A DNA stretch of 64,000 bases, from the NCBI GenBank assembly GCA_949361645.1, contig OX442422.1, positions 2,631,563 to 2,695,562 of the forward strand, given 5' to 3'. This document shows, one piece after another, positions 47,355 through 59,265 of this stretch; within the stretch, counting starts at the first letter, position 1; every line of letters starts with the position of its first letter. The position numbers were made by a program, and so were the translations under genes. This DNA is from Spongilla lacustris. Taxonomy: Eukaryota; Porifera; Demospongiae; Spongillida; Spongillidae. The notes beneath the pieces were generated by a model. It saw only the letters and a list, made by a program, of their open reading frames with translations, made no database searches and had not been told where the DNA came from.

Positions 47355-48442
47355 CCTGTAAACTAATACCGCTACCCCCCTCCTAGCTACCTAATACCAC
47401 TACCCCCCTCCTAGCTCCCTAATAACACTACCCCCCTCCCTCCTAGCTACCTAATACCACTACCCCCCTCCCTCCTAGCTACCTAATACCACTACCCCCT
47501 CCTAGCTCCCTAATACCACTACCCCCTCCCTCCTAGCTCCCTAATGCCACTACCCCCCTCCCTCCTAGCTACCAAATACCACTACCCCCCTCCCTCCTAG
47601 CTACCTAATACCACTACCCCCCTCCTCAGCGGCGGATCCAGGATTTCTGGAAGGGGGGGTCTAATAACTATATTCACAAGCGGGGGTAGGTACGAGAGGG
47701 GGCGTGCCCCCTCCCGTAACCGCTAGGAGGTCTGGGGGAGCGCTGTAAGCTCCCCCAGCGGGGCCTGGGGCGAAGCCCCAGCCGCTTTTTCACTTTTGCG
47801 TTCATTTAGCATGAAAATAAGCATACTTTGAAAGTGTATTCAATATTGATAGCTAACAAGCGCAATATTCGAATTGATTAATATAGAAGCCTGCGTGAGT
47901 CAACGTGGATAAGGATATAGCGAATAGAAAACTCTACGCAAAGCCATTGTGACCTTATTCAGGTCTAAACGAGACACATGTTTTACCTTTAATAGTATTT
48001 ATATACCTACTTGATTTAGCTCTACCTGTTCCTGAGGTAAACCATCTTCTTTTGATCGCTTTCTTCTTGCATTGCTCGCATCATTCCATCGCGCAGCAGC
48101 AATACTAATTAAACACTGCAGGCTTGGCTTTAGACCCCTCCCCCACACACACACACACACTCACACACACTTTGGGTCGAATGCTAACTCGCTAATTAGT
48201 TCACTCGCGTTCCTAAACGCTTCGTTTTTCAACTCGTCAATCATGTAATTAATTATTCATAAGTTAATTTATTCATAACTGATCGGGCCGAGGGGGGGGG
48301 GTCTAAAGACCCCCCCCCTGGATCCGCCACTGCTCCTAGCTACCTAACTCTCTAATACCACTACCCCCCCCCCCCCTCCCCAGCTACCTAACTCCCTAAT
48401 TCCACTACCCCCCTCATAGCTACCTAATACCACTACCCCCCT
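47355..48442. repeat. Same minisatellite in inverted orientation, interrupted by a transposon
   Basis: Units CTAATACCACTACCCCCCTC CTAGCTAC are the reverse complement of the 46675-47345 array. Copies lie at 47355-47626 and 48333-48442, split by the element at 47627-48332. The array runs into the gap at 48443. Confidence 0.9.
47627..48332. mobile_element. Complete CAG-GGATCC non-autonomous DNA element
   Basis: The left end CAGCGGCGGATCCAGG and right end CCTGGATCCGCCACTG are inverted. The repeat CTCCT is present on both sides (47622-47626, 48333-48337). Removing the element and one CTCCT restores a normal minisatellite unit. The 706-bp interior has no transposase. It shares the hairpin blocks GGGGGAGCGCTGTAAGCTCC and CTGGGGCGAAGCCCCAG with the copy at 11302. 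G-runs sit just inside both ends. Confidence 0.75.
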
Positions 48443-48642
48443 NNNNNNNNNNNNNNNNNNNNNNNNNNNNNNNNNNNNNNNNNNNNNNNNNNNNNNNNNN
48501 NNNNNNNNNNNNNNNNNNNNNNNNNNNNNNNNNNNNNNNNNNNNNNNNNNNNNNNNNNNNNNNNNNNNNNNNNNNNNNNNNNNNNNNNNNNNNNNNNNNN
48601 NNNNNNNNNNNNNNNNNNNNNNNNNNNNNNNNNNNNNNNNNN
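48443..48642. other. Assembly gap (200 N)
   Basis: Exactly 200 N, placed at the edge of the inverted minisatellite. Confidence 0.98.
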
Positions 48643-49445
48643 ACCATCCTCAATAAAGCTTACAATGGTCAGGAAGAGCATCTACCCCACGTAGTGGAGA
48701 CAGGCCTGTCGTTTATTGGCCATAATTAGGCAACCAGAGGATAGACGTTTCATTTTTTAGCTAGTAGCACCCGCCCCCTCCCCAAAGTAAACCCCCATGC
48801 GGTTGAGTGTTTATATAACAACCCTTTGATGTGGTTGTTCCTTATTCGGTACCTTTCCCATACATTGAGGTATGTTTGCCGAAAAGTGAGTTTTCGGTAC
48901 CAGGATTCATAAAACCTTTCCTATGGTTAGTATAGTTGTAATCTAAGTTAAATTCTCTATCCAACGGTGTTTAAATTATCTCTCTAGCATGCATAGTTTG
49001 TCTGCAGCAGTCAAGGGAAGTTGGTTGTTCCTTAATAGGTTCCTTTGCTCTACTTATTGCCAGATGGCTAGTAAAGCTTATTCCGTTTTCAGATTTTGAT
49101 TATCTCATACCACTAGGCTACAACAATCAAGAGAATTGTAAAATTGCTGGAAAAAATTTTAAGATCAAGTATCACGTTACGCACTGTAGGTTTGTTTTTA
49201 TAAGGTTTTTGATATGAGTGCTGCTTAGCATCATACATGTATACGGCCGAATTAATTCGAGTTAAGATATGTCATAATACTGCTCAGAGGTCCCTAAAGT
49301 AACCATACATTTTTAAATAATGTATTGGACATTTGCTAACCATACAAAATATTGCTATAAAAGCAGGAAAGTTTAAAATTTAAGGAATTGTATACAATGT
49401 TAGGATTCTTCAGTAAATGTATTAGATATACGTGTACACACAGCT

Positions 49446-49637
49446 ATGTACGGCGAGTTATCCGCGTTAAACGCCACGGGTTCTTTTGAGAATCAATGCA
49501 GCTTGGCATCCCAAATGGACCATTTTCCTGATGAAGCAAGCTCTAGTGGAACAAGAGTCACGAGCGAACCTAATCCGAAAGGGTGGTATGACGGGTCTAT
49601 TAGCGAATCAGAATTTCAGCTGACTCTAATGACGTAG
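49446..49637 (+). other. Unassigned short open frame, possible terminal exon
   Basis: 63 codons beginning MYGELSALNATGSFENQCS and ending FQLTLMT-stop. It is GC-richer than its flanks and preceded by a weak acceptor (TACACACAG). No family is recognised. It could be the last exon of a + strand gene lost in the gap, or chance. Confidence 0.2.
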
Positions 49638-50552
49638 ATTGCAGCAATATTAACAATCATTATAATTATAATTTTATATATAAACCATTGATCAACAATG
49701 TGAACGTCAACCATTGAACAGCCAAAGCTGCATGGTACTGCAACTAGTTCAGTAGTCAGCCAGGGAGAGGGCCTTTCAGTATGCATAGTGCATACATGTA
49801 CCAGCATTAAAGATACGTTCTACTATGGTTTTGAAGTGTATGGCTGTGAATATCTTATAATAGACTTATATTTATATGAGTTGCGTGCTTATATAGCCTC
49901 ATAAAATGACTATACATCTTGCAATATATATATAATTACTAATTATAATATAATTGTAGTTCAAATACAGACCAAAGACTCTCACATCATTATTACAAGG
50001 TCAAAGTGGATTTTATCATAGAACCAATAATGGTAATGTCCTTCATCCAGCATTTTGCAGCTCATCTGCATTGATAGTAATGTACAAAAGAATTGAATGA
50101 TTAAATGCTAAATAACAAGCATTTTGTTGTGCTTAGAATATTATGCTATTAATTGTGCAATCACAACAAATGCATTATGTTTAAATTTGGTCCATTGGCA
50201 GCCACATACAATACTGCAGTAACAATGGTGAAGGAAGCAGAGAATGGCGTGCACTAAATTTTAACCCATTTTCCTACACATACACATGTACATTAGTGGG
50301 CATACATTTAAAAAATGATTTAACACCAAAAAGGAATAATGCGGCAGTTCACTCTTTTGTGATGCATGGTGGCGAGCACTATTATAACATGCAGAGCAAC
50401 CCTACCAGTCCTAGAAAAATCATTTGGTTATGTTCACATAATCTGTGCGGCTTAGAAATAATCAAAAATGCTAAGAATTTCTATCCACCATTGCAGCAGC
50501 AAAAGAAATGAACATTATGTGGTTTAAATTGTTGGGATTGCCAAGCTCACTG

Positions 50553-50918
50553 TCATTGGTGAGATGAACGCTGAGTAGAATGAGCCACTCCAGCACGGAA
50601 GGCATTGATAACACGTATCTGGATGAAAGAAGTGAAAAATTACACTGCACCTGATTTTGTACCAATCCAGCCTAAGCTTAGGCCATTAATAATGCTTGTA
50701 TTACTAACTCCTTATTCTTTTGGCACAATCAGGATTTGCCATATTTGCTCAATTACAAGTACAGCAAGTGTCATCAGATGCGCTTCCTTAATTCTTTTCA
50801 AAAACTTTGCATACATGTACCTGTGCACGTAGATTACTTAAATTCTTCATCCACAAAACTCGGGCAGGTCTTGGGTTGGTAAGTGGATTCTCAAGGTCTG
50901 GCATTTCAACATAGGTCG
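50553..50918 (-). CDS. ATP2B: PMCA last two exons (calmodulin-binding tail)
   Basis: Exon 50918-50821 ends [15 protein letters not shown] and exon 50618-50553 reads [16 protein letters not shown] then RSSHQ-stop. Together they form the conserved (I/V)LW...L..QI.V..AF calmodulin-binding segment. The exon junction lies inside this segment, and the tail ends only 13 residues after NAFR. Confidence 0.8.
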
Positions 50919-53900
50919 CTGGAAAATAAAAATCATTAAAACAACATGATATGGAGCTGAAAGAAGAGAAAATTACACAAGCAAAACGGACGAGTAGAGA
51001 AAAGAGTGGATGGATTAAAACAATACGTATGTATACAGGGGATTGAATTGAACTGGTACATGTAGAACAGAGAAAAGAGCTAAAAGCACTTCATTTAATC
51101 CCCTCTAATTACCTTTCAATCTTCGAACTTGGTTTTTTGCAACATCCAGCCTCCACTAAACTCTTTCCTTTAATGTGAAACTATTTGACCCCCTCACATG
51201 TTCTCTCTAATTATCTACCTCTTATACTCTCCAACCATTCATCATTCTCCTGGAACATACTAACCTTTGCATTTTGGAAGTCTCTCAACAGGGATTAGTG
51301 TAATTATCTGCCCAACAACAAGCTCAGAACATCCCAGGAAGATTGACCACAGCCACAGTTCCAAGGTCAAACCACTGGTCCGTATTACTATACCACCAAA
51401 CTCCACCAAAATGGCCTGGAACACCACCTGACCCACCATGATGGCAAGGAAAGTGTAGCTACAATGGAGTCCTTTGAATACATTCTTCTCACCATGGATC
51501 TTGCGAGCATTGATCTCATTGAATATTTGCATGAACACAAACACATTAAAAATGAGGGTGAAGTGTTCTGATATGGCAGCAGAATTATCATTTGCTGCCC
51601 CATCATCAATATCAAACAGCACTGCTCCAGCATACACTAGCACAAAAAGAACTGCCAACTGGTACAATGCGTGGCCAATTATGAATAGCCACATGCGGGG
51701 AGATATGAGGGCTTTGTTGCTTCCATAAGGTTTGCGTTTGAGATGTTCTGCATTGGGAGGTTCTGTGGCCAGAGCTAGAGAGGCAAGGGTGTCCATGATC
51801 ATGTTCACCCAGAGAAGCTGGATGGCCCTGATGGGACTGTCACCAATGGTGATGGCACTGATCAATGCAAGGGTGACAGCCACGATGTTGACAGTGAGCT
51901 GAAACTGAAGGAACTTGGAGATGGCATCATATATGTTACGACCCCACATGACAGCCTTCACAATGGAGGCAAAGTTATCATCAGTGAGTATGATATCACA
52001 GGCTTCCTTAGCAACATCTGTACCAGCTATACCCTAACAGAGCGAACAGAGGGTTTGATAAGAGATTGCGGAGAGGGAGAAGTGGAAGGGGGAGAAATAA
52101 GAAGAAAAATAATGAAGAGCTATTCACAAAAAAATTATCCCTATTTAAAAAAAAAAATTTAGTGCCATCATGCCTGACTTATCTTGTGTCGATCTTTTAT
52201 AGACAGTTCCATGCGAGATGTTATGATTTGCACATGTGTTGAAGTATACACATTTGGCATCCAAAAACTAAATTTGCAAATTTAGACATGATTATTGCTT
52301 AGCAATTTCTAGTCCGTAGCAATTCATTAGCCATTCACATGTGAGGCACTATCAGAGATACTTAGCGGAACAAAGGATAAAGCTGGAATAATATTGTTGT
52401 CACTGAAGCTGTCAGCATTTGAAGAGGTTCAAGCTGAGAAATAGAGAGCTACATGTGTCCTGAATAGTTTATTTAAAAAAATTTGAAACCACAAATACAG
52501 TGCATAGTTTCATATCATCTTGTATAGCGGACAAAAGCACTGAACAGGCATGCATCCATAATGGTTATACCGTTAACGTGTGTGGAGTGTAGCTGGAAAG
52601 TGTATAGTTTATGGAGATTTGCAAGTGTACTATTGTTTACAGAAGTAAATAATTAAATAGAGCACTTCCATTGAGGAGTAAATGATGTGTATTTTGAATA
52701 TAATACCCTTTTGCCTGTTGTAAATAAAAAACAAAGACATGACACTTTTATTTGGCATGATGGGAGGTAGAACATTTAAAAATGTCCCATAGGTTATTGG
52801 TAGCAAAAAATCATCCTATAGTGTTGGATGACCTTTGTCATGACATGTACATGTACATAGGGGGGAAGGGGTGGTTTTAAGTCTGGGGGTAAAACTATGA
52901 ATATACAATGAGTGGGCGTGGCACAGAAAATGTTACTGAATATGCAAAACCTAATATTATATTATCTTTGTAAAAAAAACCCGTTAGTGATGGTTTTCAT
53001 ATCAAGCTTGTCACTAGTTGGGCGTGGCCCGACTATCGTGTTTGGTCGTGATCATGACTGCTTCATATAACTGCACAAGTACTTCTTTATAGAGTACTGA
53101 ATCACTTATGGTGTTAGTTGCAGGAAGTTGAAGAATGATAAGTATAGTATTTGAAGCTTTAATACTCATAAGCTGCACTCCTGGTACAAGACCATGAAAA
53201 TAAATATTGCTGAAATGGTGCTTGTCTCCATTCTAGTGACTGGAGGTGAAGGTTTGGCTGTGTATAGCCTCCAATAAGCTTTGTCTGCTTCAATGTTAGG
53301 TGGTAAGATGGAAAGAATGAGCTAGTAAATTAATTATACAATCAATGATTTCTGTTCAAGTTGGTGGGGGTAAATACCCCCCCACCCCCCCTAACCTGTT
53401 ATGCAGTAGGAGGAAAGAAGACCAGAGTTAGTGAAAGAAAAGCAAAAACACCTAGGGTAACCAATCTAGGAGAGAAAATGGGAAGTGGGGAGAAGGGAAC
53501 ATGCCGGGAAGAAAGACATGGAAGTGAGGGCCAGGTATGAGAACAAAAGGGAAGAGGGATGGGAGATATGATTTTAAGGATGTAACACCCTTTCCCCCTT
53601 CATTAAATGCTGAATAAGTCCATTACCATTGCAAATCCAATGTCTGCCCTCTTCAGAGCTGGAGCATCGTTAGTACCATCTCCTGTCACAGCCACCACCT
53701 GCCTTTGAGAGTGGTAGTGGGAGTTGATAATTCCATCCACAAGGGTGTACTTGTCCTTTGGACTGGAACGAGCCAACACCCTCAGCTTGGGCCAGATTGC
53801 ATCTAACTTGCTTGGAACAACCTGCCAATACACATCAAAAGGAGGTTACATGCATGAAACTGGTATGCCACACCCTGGTTTTATACCCACATTTTGTGTG

Positions 53901-56900
53901 CCTAATTGTAAAAATGTAGCAGGTGTTTTTAAATTTTGAAAACTCATCTCATCTTATTGATAATCACTCTGTAAAATATTTGTTATTATTCTTATAATGC
54001 TGATACAGAAGATGATATGAGAGCAGGGCAAATTAATATAGATAGGTGGAATGACAGTTTCTAACTTTGTTGCCCTTATATTAGAAATACACTAAAAATG
54101 AACTGTCCTCAAAAGAAAAATGTAATATTTTAATGTAGAAAAATGATGTTGAATCCAGTGTTCAGTTGAAATTTCACAGATTGTTATATTTAAAGCATAA
54201 TGATGGGAAGGGGAAGAGGTGGTGAAGTTTCAAACTTTTTTTACTGCTCAGAATTAACTTCGGGGGGGGGGGGGGGGGGGAGGATTTTCACAAAGCTTGG
54301 AGAGAGGAGGTAAACCCTAAACACTTCATTTTTTAAAGGAAATAGAGTCCAAAAGGCCCTTCACATTTGGTTTTTGAACCAAGTCCCTTCCCTTGAACTG
54401 TTAATTGTATTCTAATCCCCATTTTTTGTCAATTTTCCTTTCCTGTATTCTCCTCCATCCCCATCAAATGTGTAAAAAAACTATGCATCCATATGCATGC
54501 ATTCTATGTGCTTTTAATGCAGCAATAACAGTAAATCCATGGTGATGCACACATGCTTAGGCACATACATGTGTTATAATATATTTGCATCTACATAAAC
54601 AAACCTGCCCCGCATAATTTCTGATCTTCATATTGAACTCCTTTCCCTCCATCACCATATGTCTGCAGCCACTGCGAATTATGCCACACTTTTCAGCGAT
54701 GGCCATTGCTGTGTCCTTATTGTCTCCTGTCACCATTCTAACCACGATACCCGCATCCTGGCACTGTTTGATGCATTCAGGCACTTCTGGTCTGACAGGA
54801 TCCTGAATACCCACAATGGCTAGAAACGTCAGAGATGAGACCACCTCACTCTCATTGTCCCAGTTAGTGGTGGTGGCATCCCAGCCAGAATTGGAGGAGA
54901 AATCCCTGCACACACATCAGTACACACATCAGTACACACACACACACACACACACATGCACACACATGCACACACACACACACACGCACACACACACACG
55001 TGCACACACACACACACACACACACACACAACCATCAATATAATACAGTTGAATACATGTATATGTATAATACTGTCCTGGCACAAATTGTGCACTGTCT
55101 AGATCACAAATCATTATTCACAAAAGTAAAAACTTCAACATTGTTTGTTAAAGTTCAACTTAAACCAAAAGGATTCATTTTTATTTGAAACTGCTCACAT
55201 ACTATAATTTATCCTATGCACATATGGGACAGTTTCCGAGAAAACTTCCTATGTTTTATAACCTTATAAAATAATCGTGGTAGAACGTTTGAATTGCTAT
55301 ATCGTCCGAACGGTATAGGCTATCGACTTCCTATTTTAATGACTTCATACTACACCATTGCTCTATGGTAAAATACATTTTGGTGTCTTGCACTCGCTCT
55401 GTGCCAGCATTGCAACGTTCGATACCCGACCAGGTTCAAATCCAACATAACTTTCTGTAGGAGTTATCAAATCGCTTCAAATTCGGTTTGTAGGTAGGGA
55501 GGTCCTATATCTATCGATTTGTTTTGTTCGTTAATTTTTATGCCATCCGTTACGGAGATATAGTTGAACAAACTACGTGCACATTTTCCCGCTCGATTCG
55601 CGCCGATGATTTGGGCAAATCGCGTCCCGCTCAAAGTATGGGAGGCGGTGATTATATCATTGCCGCGTATAGAGCGGGAAAAAGTGCACGTCGTTTGTTC
55701 AACTATATCTCCGTAACGGATGGTATAAAAATTAACGAACAGAACAATTTGATAGGTATAGGACCTCTTTACCTACAAACCGAATTTGAAGCGATTTGAT
55801 TACTCCTACAGAAAGCTATGTTCGGTTTGAACCATGTGGGGTATCGGACGTTGCAATGATGATACTGAGCAAGTGCAAGACACAAAAATATATTTTACCC
55901 TAGGGCAATGGTGTAGTATGAAGTGTTGAAAATAGGAAGTCGATAGCCTTTATTGTTCGGCAGATACAGCAATTCAAATGTTATAACACGATTATTTTAT
56001 AATGTTATAAAACATAGGAAGTTTTCTCGGAAACTCTCCCATATATAGAAGGGTAATTCAAGGGTTTGATATTTTAAAAATATCTGCCTAATATAAAAAA
56101 GGTTTAAATGCTTGTACGCAAGAGCTTACACGTACACACAAGACATTTCGATACCTGAATGCAAGGCATATAGTCCTCAAAGCGCCTTGTGCCATTGGAC
56201 GAATAACTGTGTTGTGAATCCTCCTGTGGTCAGCATCAGTCAGCGGGATGATCTACATGTGAGATGACATATTTGTATTACAGTGGTAGATAAGATTGTT
56301 TCAAATGCCTCTGTATATCACACAGATTACCTGTAGAGCAGAACAAGTAAAGTGAAAAGACTTCTGCTAAATATTACTATACATGTTTATATATTAATAT
56401 TCAAGCTGTTCAATTTTTTTAAATCATTATCATTGTATTGGTGAATTAATGCACTCATGATGTGCAAGGGTTTGCATTGATATGCAAGTGACCTTTATGC
56501 CATTGATATGCATATCTCTAATACCTCTCCCTTGTTGCCCACGATCTGGGTGCACTTGTAGAGGACAATCTCCGAGGCTCCCTTGGTCAGAAGGCGGTAC
56601 CCTCCACCCTCCAGAGGGATGACAGTACTCATGCTCTTGCGTGCAGAGTTGAAGGTGAACACCTTAGTGAACGTCTCTGTGGGGTGCTGTGCACGTATGG
56701 CTTCATAGTCAATACCTGTAGGAGGTGTGAGTAGCAGCTACACATAGTGGAAATAGATTATAGAATGCTTTGGTGAAAATGCATAGTGAAGAAGCTTATT
56801 CAAGCAGAACATTTGCCTTTTCAATCGTACATGCGCAACAGAATCACTTTTACTGCATTGCAAGGGAATGACTAATTCTTAACCAATGTATGGTATTAGT

Positions 56901-57832
56901 TGCACCACTTAACAGCCTTAACCTGGAGTTGCTAATGTTATAGTTGGTGTCAGCATGTGTACATACATGTATGGAAAGGAGAGAGGATGGATGGTGATGG
57001 ATAGGAGAGGAAGGAGTGGGAAAGGTAGGGCCTATAGGAAAGAGGAGTGGGGGGGAAAAGGGAAGGGATTGAAATGATGGCAATGGGAAAGTAAAGGGAG
57101 ATGAAATAAAAAAAGGAGTAATGAGATAGGAAGGAGAAAATGCCTAAAGGTAAGAGGTAAGAGGGATAGAGTGATGGAGAGAATAGGAGGGGTGAATGGG
57201 ACACAGAAGTGGAGTAGTAGGAGTAGGAGTGTTAAAACAGAGGAGAATGGAAGTGTGCTCTGTGAAGAAAATGTTTATTACTTAACATGCATGTTAAGGT
57301 GCCTAGATATATGTAAACATTGAATATGGAAGCTACCAAGGCCCCTCCCCCTCCCCCCCTCCCCCATCCTCTTCCTTTCCTGCATTCGTAACTGTCACTA
57401 GAGGTTTTTCAATATAACGCTCCTTTACTGCAATGCAGAAGCAATCTCTGACAGGCTAGACAAAAGTTTACTGAAGATATCCCAACTGTGCTGGTAACAC
57501 TTCCATAAACACTCCACAAAATTAGCAAGTATACCATACCTAGATCCAGCATGAATCCTAACAAGGCACACTCCGTTATGTTCCCAACTTGATTTGCCAG
57601 TCCCTTTCGAAGAGCCACATCCCTTCCAACTGGCCTGAAAAAACCCATTAGTTTTTGACGACATGTTCTATGAGATGGGTCATCTTGGAGGTCCTCTACC
57701 TGGAGCAGCAGACACACATAGGTTAGGTAACAGTGTGAGTGACATCAATGGGTTAACAGGATGCAAAATGTGATTGATTCTACTGACAACGCATAGCACA
57801 GATACACATTCAGACTAACTTTTCATTAATAA

Positions 57833-57912
<80 letters not shown>

Positions 57913-59265
57913 TTCTATCTCTCTCAAGCCACTAGTAATGTACCATATTCCAATTGCTCACCTCCGCAATCTTAGATGAATAGCTGCTGTTGACAGCTAT
58001 GTTCAAGCTCAGTATGTCCAGAAGGGTCTTGGGTATCCTGGACACTTTAGGGGTATGACTGAACTTGAGAGTCCCGATGTAAGACTCCACAACAGTCATC
58101 CTGTTCATGGTGAGGGTACCAGTCTTATCAGAGCAGATGGTGGTAGCATTCCCCATGGTCTCGCAGGCATGCAGGTGGCGGACCAAGTTGTTGTCCTTCA
58201 GCATCTTCTTGATGGAGTAGGCAAGGGCAATGGTGATGGCCAGGGGAAGTCCCTCCGGTACGGCCACCACCAGCACGGTGATCCCTATGACAAAGAAGTT
58301 GAGGAGGGAGGTGGCGTCCCTAGACATCCAGTGCCGCTTCCTGATTGCATACTGCTCTATGCTAAATTTGGCCATTAGGATGACAATGCAGAGGACGCCT
58401 GCAGCCATGCCGAACATGCTGATGTGGTAGGCCAGCTTGGTCAGCTTGCTCTTCAGGATGCTACCAGATGTGGTGACAATGGTCTTCTCTCCCTCCTCTG
58501 CTACTTTGCAGTTGTTCTCTCCTTCCTTGCAAACATCTTCCAACTCCTCCTCCTCCTCCTCCTCCTCCTCATCCTCCTCCTCTTCATCTTCCATCAGGAG
58601 TACGGCCTCATTTTGAGGGTGTCCTATGCCCTTGTTTGATATGGACTTTTTCTTCCGTACACACATAAGGCATCCTACATGTACATGTGGTGCATAAAGT
58701 TCATATTCAAACATTAGTGGCATTAGGGTAAACAATGATGCTACAGTCATAGGCATAGGGACTGGGGACTGGGGGGAGGAGAGGAAGCCTTGGCCCCCTC
58801 CCCCCAATCTTGGGCATTACATGTATGTATTATGTATACTGTATTTATACTGTGTTTACGTTCCTAAGCTTCCATCATTGTGCACTTGCCTTCCTCCTTA
58901 TCCTGATCGGCTAGTAGCATCAGGACAATGCCTTGTTGGGAGTTCTCTCCTACAGCCGTGACCACCATGGTACCTCCTCCCTCCATCACCTGGGTCCCCG
59001 CCAGTAAGAAAGGGTCCAATTCTGGTGACTTCTTGACCAGCAATGACTCCCCAGTAAGAGCGCTCTCGTTGATTGAAACATCAAAGCCCTATAGCCATGG
59101 GAACAGAGGTATGACGTACATAAGGGTTCATCACCATGGTATCTCACATTGATGAGGAGTCCGTCACACGGGAAGGTGTTGCCATACTTGAACTGAACAA
59201 TGTCTCCCACCACAATATCTGCAGGTTGGAGTTCTGTTATCTCCCCATTCCTTAGCACAGAGAAC
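50553..59265 (-). CDS. ATP2B: Plasma-membrane Ca2+-ATPase (PMCA), 3' eleven exons; 5' exons missing
   Basis: Exons are 59265-59148, 59088-58890, 58674-57962, 57699-57540, 56715-56525, 56252-56155, 54905-54605, 53821-53627, 52033-51265, 50918-50821 and 50618-50553. All junction phases agree, giving 968 residues from a split first codon to TGA. Visible P2B-ATPase motifs, in order, are [10 protein letters not shown] (actuator), [17 protein letters not shown] (TM4), [13 protein letters not shown] (phosphorylated Asp), [43 protein letters not shown] and [20 protein letters not shown], with [14 protein letters not shown] near the end. The C-terminal calmodulin-binding region is spread over the last two exons. 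It pumps Ca2+ out of the cell. The N-terminal exons before the actuator domain (roughly 160-170 residues in relatives) are not seen up to 64000. One intron appears to use a GC donor. Confidence 0.92.
51265..52033 (-). CDS. ATP2B: PMCA large exon, TM5-TM10
   Basis: Begins [20 protein letters not shown] and carries six membrane segments with the Ca2+-coordinating [18 protein letters not shown] block. Ends VERLPKCK-G with donor GTTAGT. The in-frame TAG formed by reading through that donor is intronic. Confidence 0.9.
53627..53821 (-). CDS. ATP2B: PMCA exon for the P-domain hinge
   Basis: 65 codons, phase 0 at both ends. [20 protein letters not shown] is followed by the Mg2+-binding [20 protein letters not shown]. 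Ends GFAM with donor GTAATG. Confidence 0.9.
54261..54280. repeat. G homopolymer in PMCA intron
   Basis: A run of about 18-20 G. Confidence 0.85.
54605..57699 (-). CDS. ATP2B: PMCA exons for the nucleotide-binding domain
   Basis: Exons 57699-57540 ([14 protein letters not shown]), 56715-56525 ([27 protein letters not shown]), 56252-56155 ([16 protein letters not shown]) and 54905-54605 ([29 protein letters not shown]). The intron between the last two holds the foldback element at 55222-56043. Confidence 0.88.
54930..55030. repeat. (CA)n microsatellite in PMCA intron
   Basis: CA-rich tract starting about 25 bases from the acceptor of exon 54905-54605. Confidence 0.85.
55222..56043. mobile_element. 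820-bp foldback element in a PMCA intron
   Basis: The left arm starts about ATATGGGACAGTTTCCGAGA and the right arm ends about CGGAAACTCTCCCATATATA. Arms of roughly 375 bp are complementary with scattered mismatches (TCAACTATATCTCCGTAACG against CGTTACGGAGATATAGTTGA), around a centre of about 65 bp. No transposase. No clear target duplication, so the exact borders are approximate. Confidence 0.8.
57838..57928. repeat. (CT)n microsatellite in PMCA intron
   Basis: About 70 bp of pure CT followed by mixed CT sequence, about 35 bp from the exon 57962-58674 donor. Confidence 0.93.
57962..58674 (-). CDS. ATP2B: PMCA exon with acidic linker, TM3-TM4 and phosphorylation site
   Basis: Begins [10 protein letters not shown], then a Glu/Asp run ([19 protein letters not shown]) encoded by a GAG/GAA repeat in the regulatory A-TM3 linker. 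Two membrane helices, PEGL and CSDKTGTLT follow, and it ends [10 protein letters not shown]. The acceptor ATGTAG/GA has a weak pyrimidine tract but is the only one giving the right phase. Confidence 0.85.
58890..59265 (-). CDS. ATP2B: PMCA exons for the actuator domain
   Basis: Exon 59265-59148 reads [20 protein letters not shown] ... FPCDGLLIN. Exon 59088-58890 reads [20 protein letters not shown] and ends [20 protein letters not shown]. The second exon's donor is AG/GCAAGT, a GC rather than GT, which matches the known consensus of GC-AG introns. Phase 1 is completed by GA at 58674. Confidence 0.85.

Noticed and set aside
55411..55450. tRNA-like B-box (GTTCGATACC) suggesting a tRNA or SINE
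   Set aside because: There is no matching A-box or cloverleaf. It is part of the arm of the 55222-56043 foldback.
55524..55799. 91-aa frame within the PMCA intron
   Set aside because: It spans both arms of a palindromic element, and its two halves are reverse complements.
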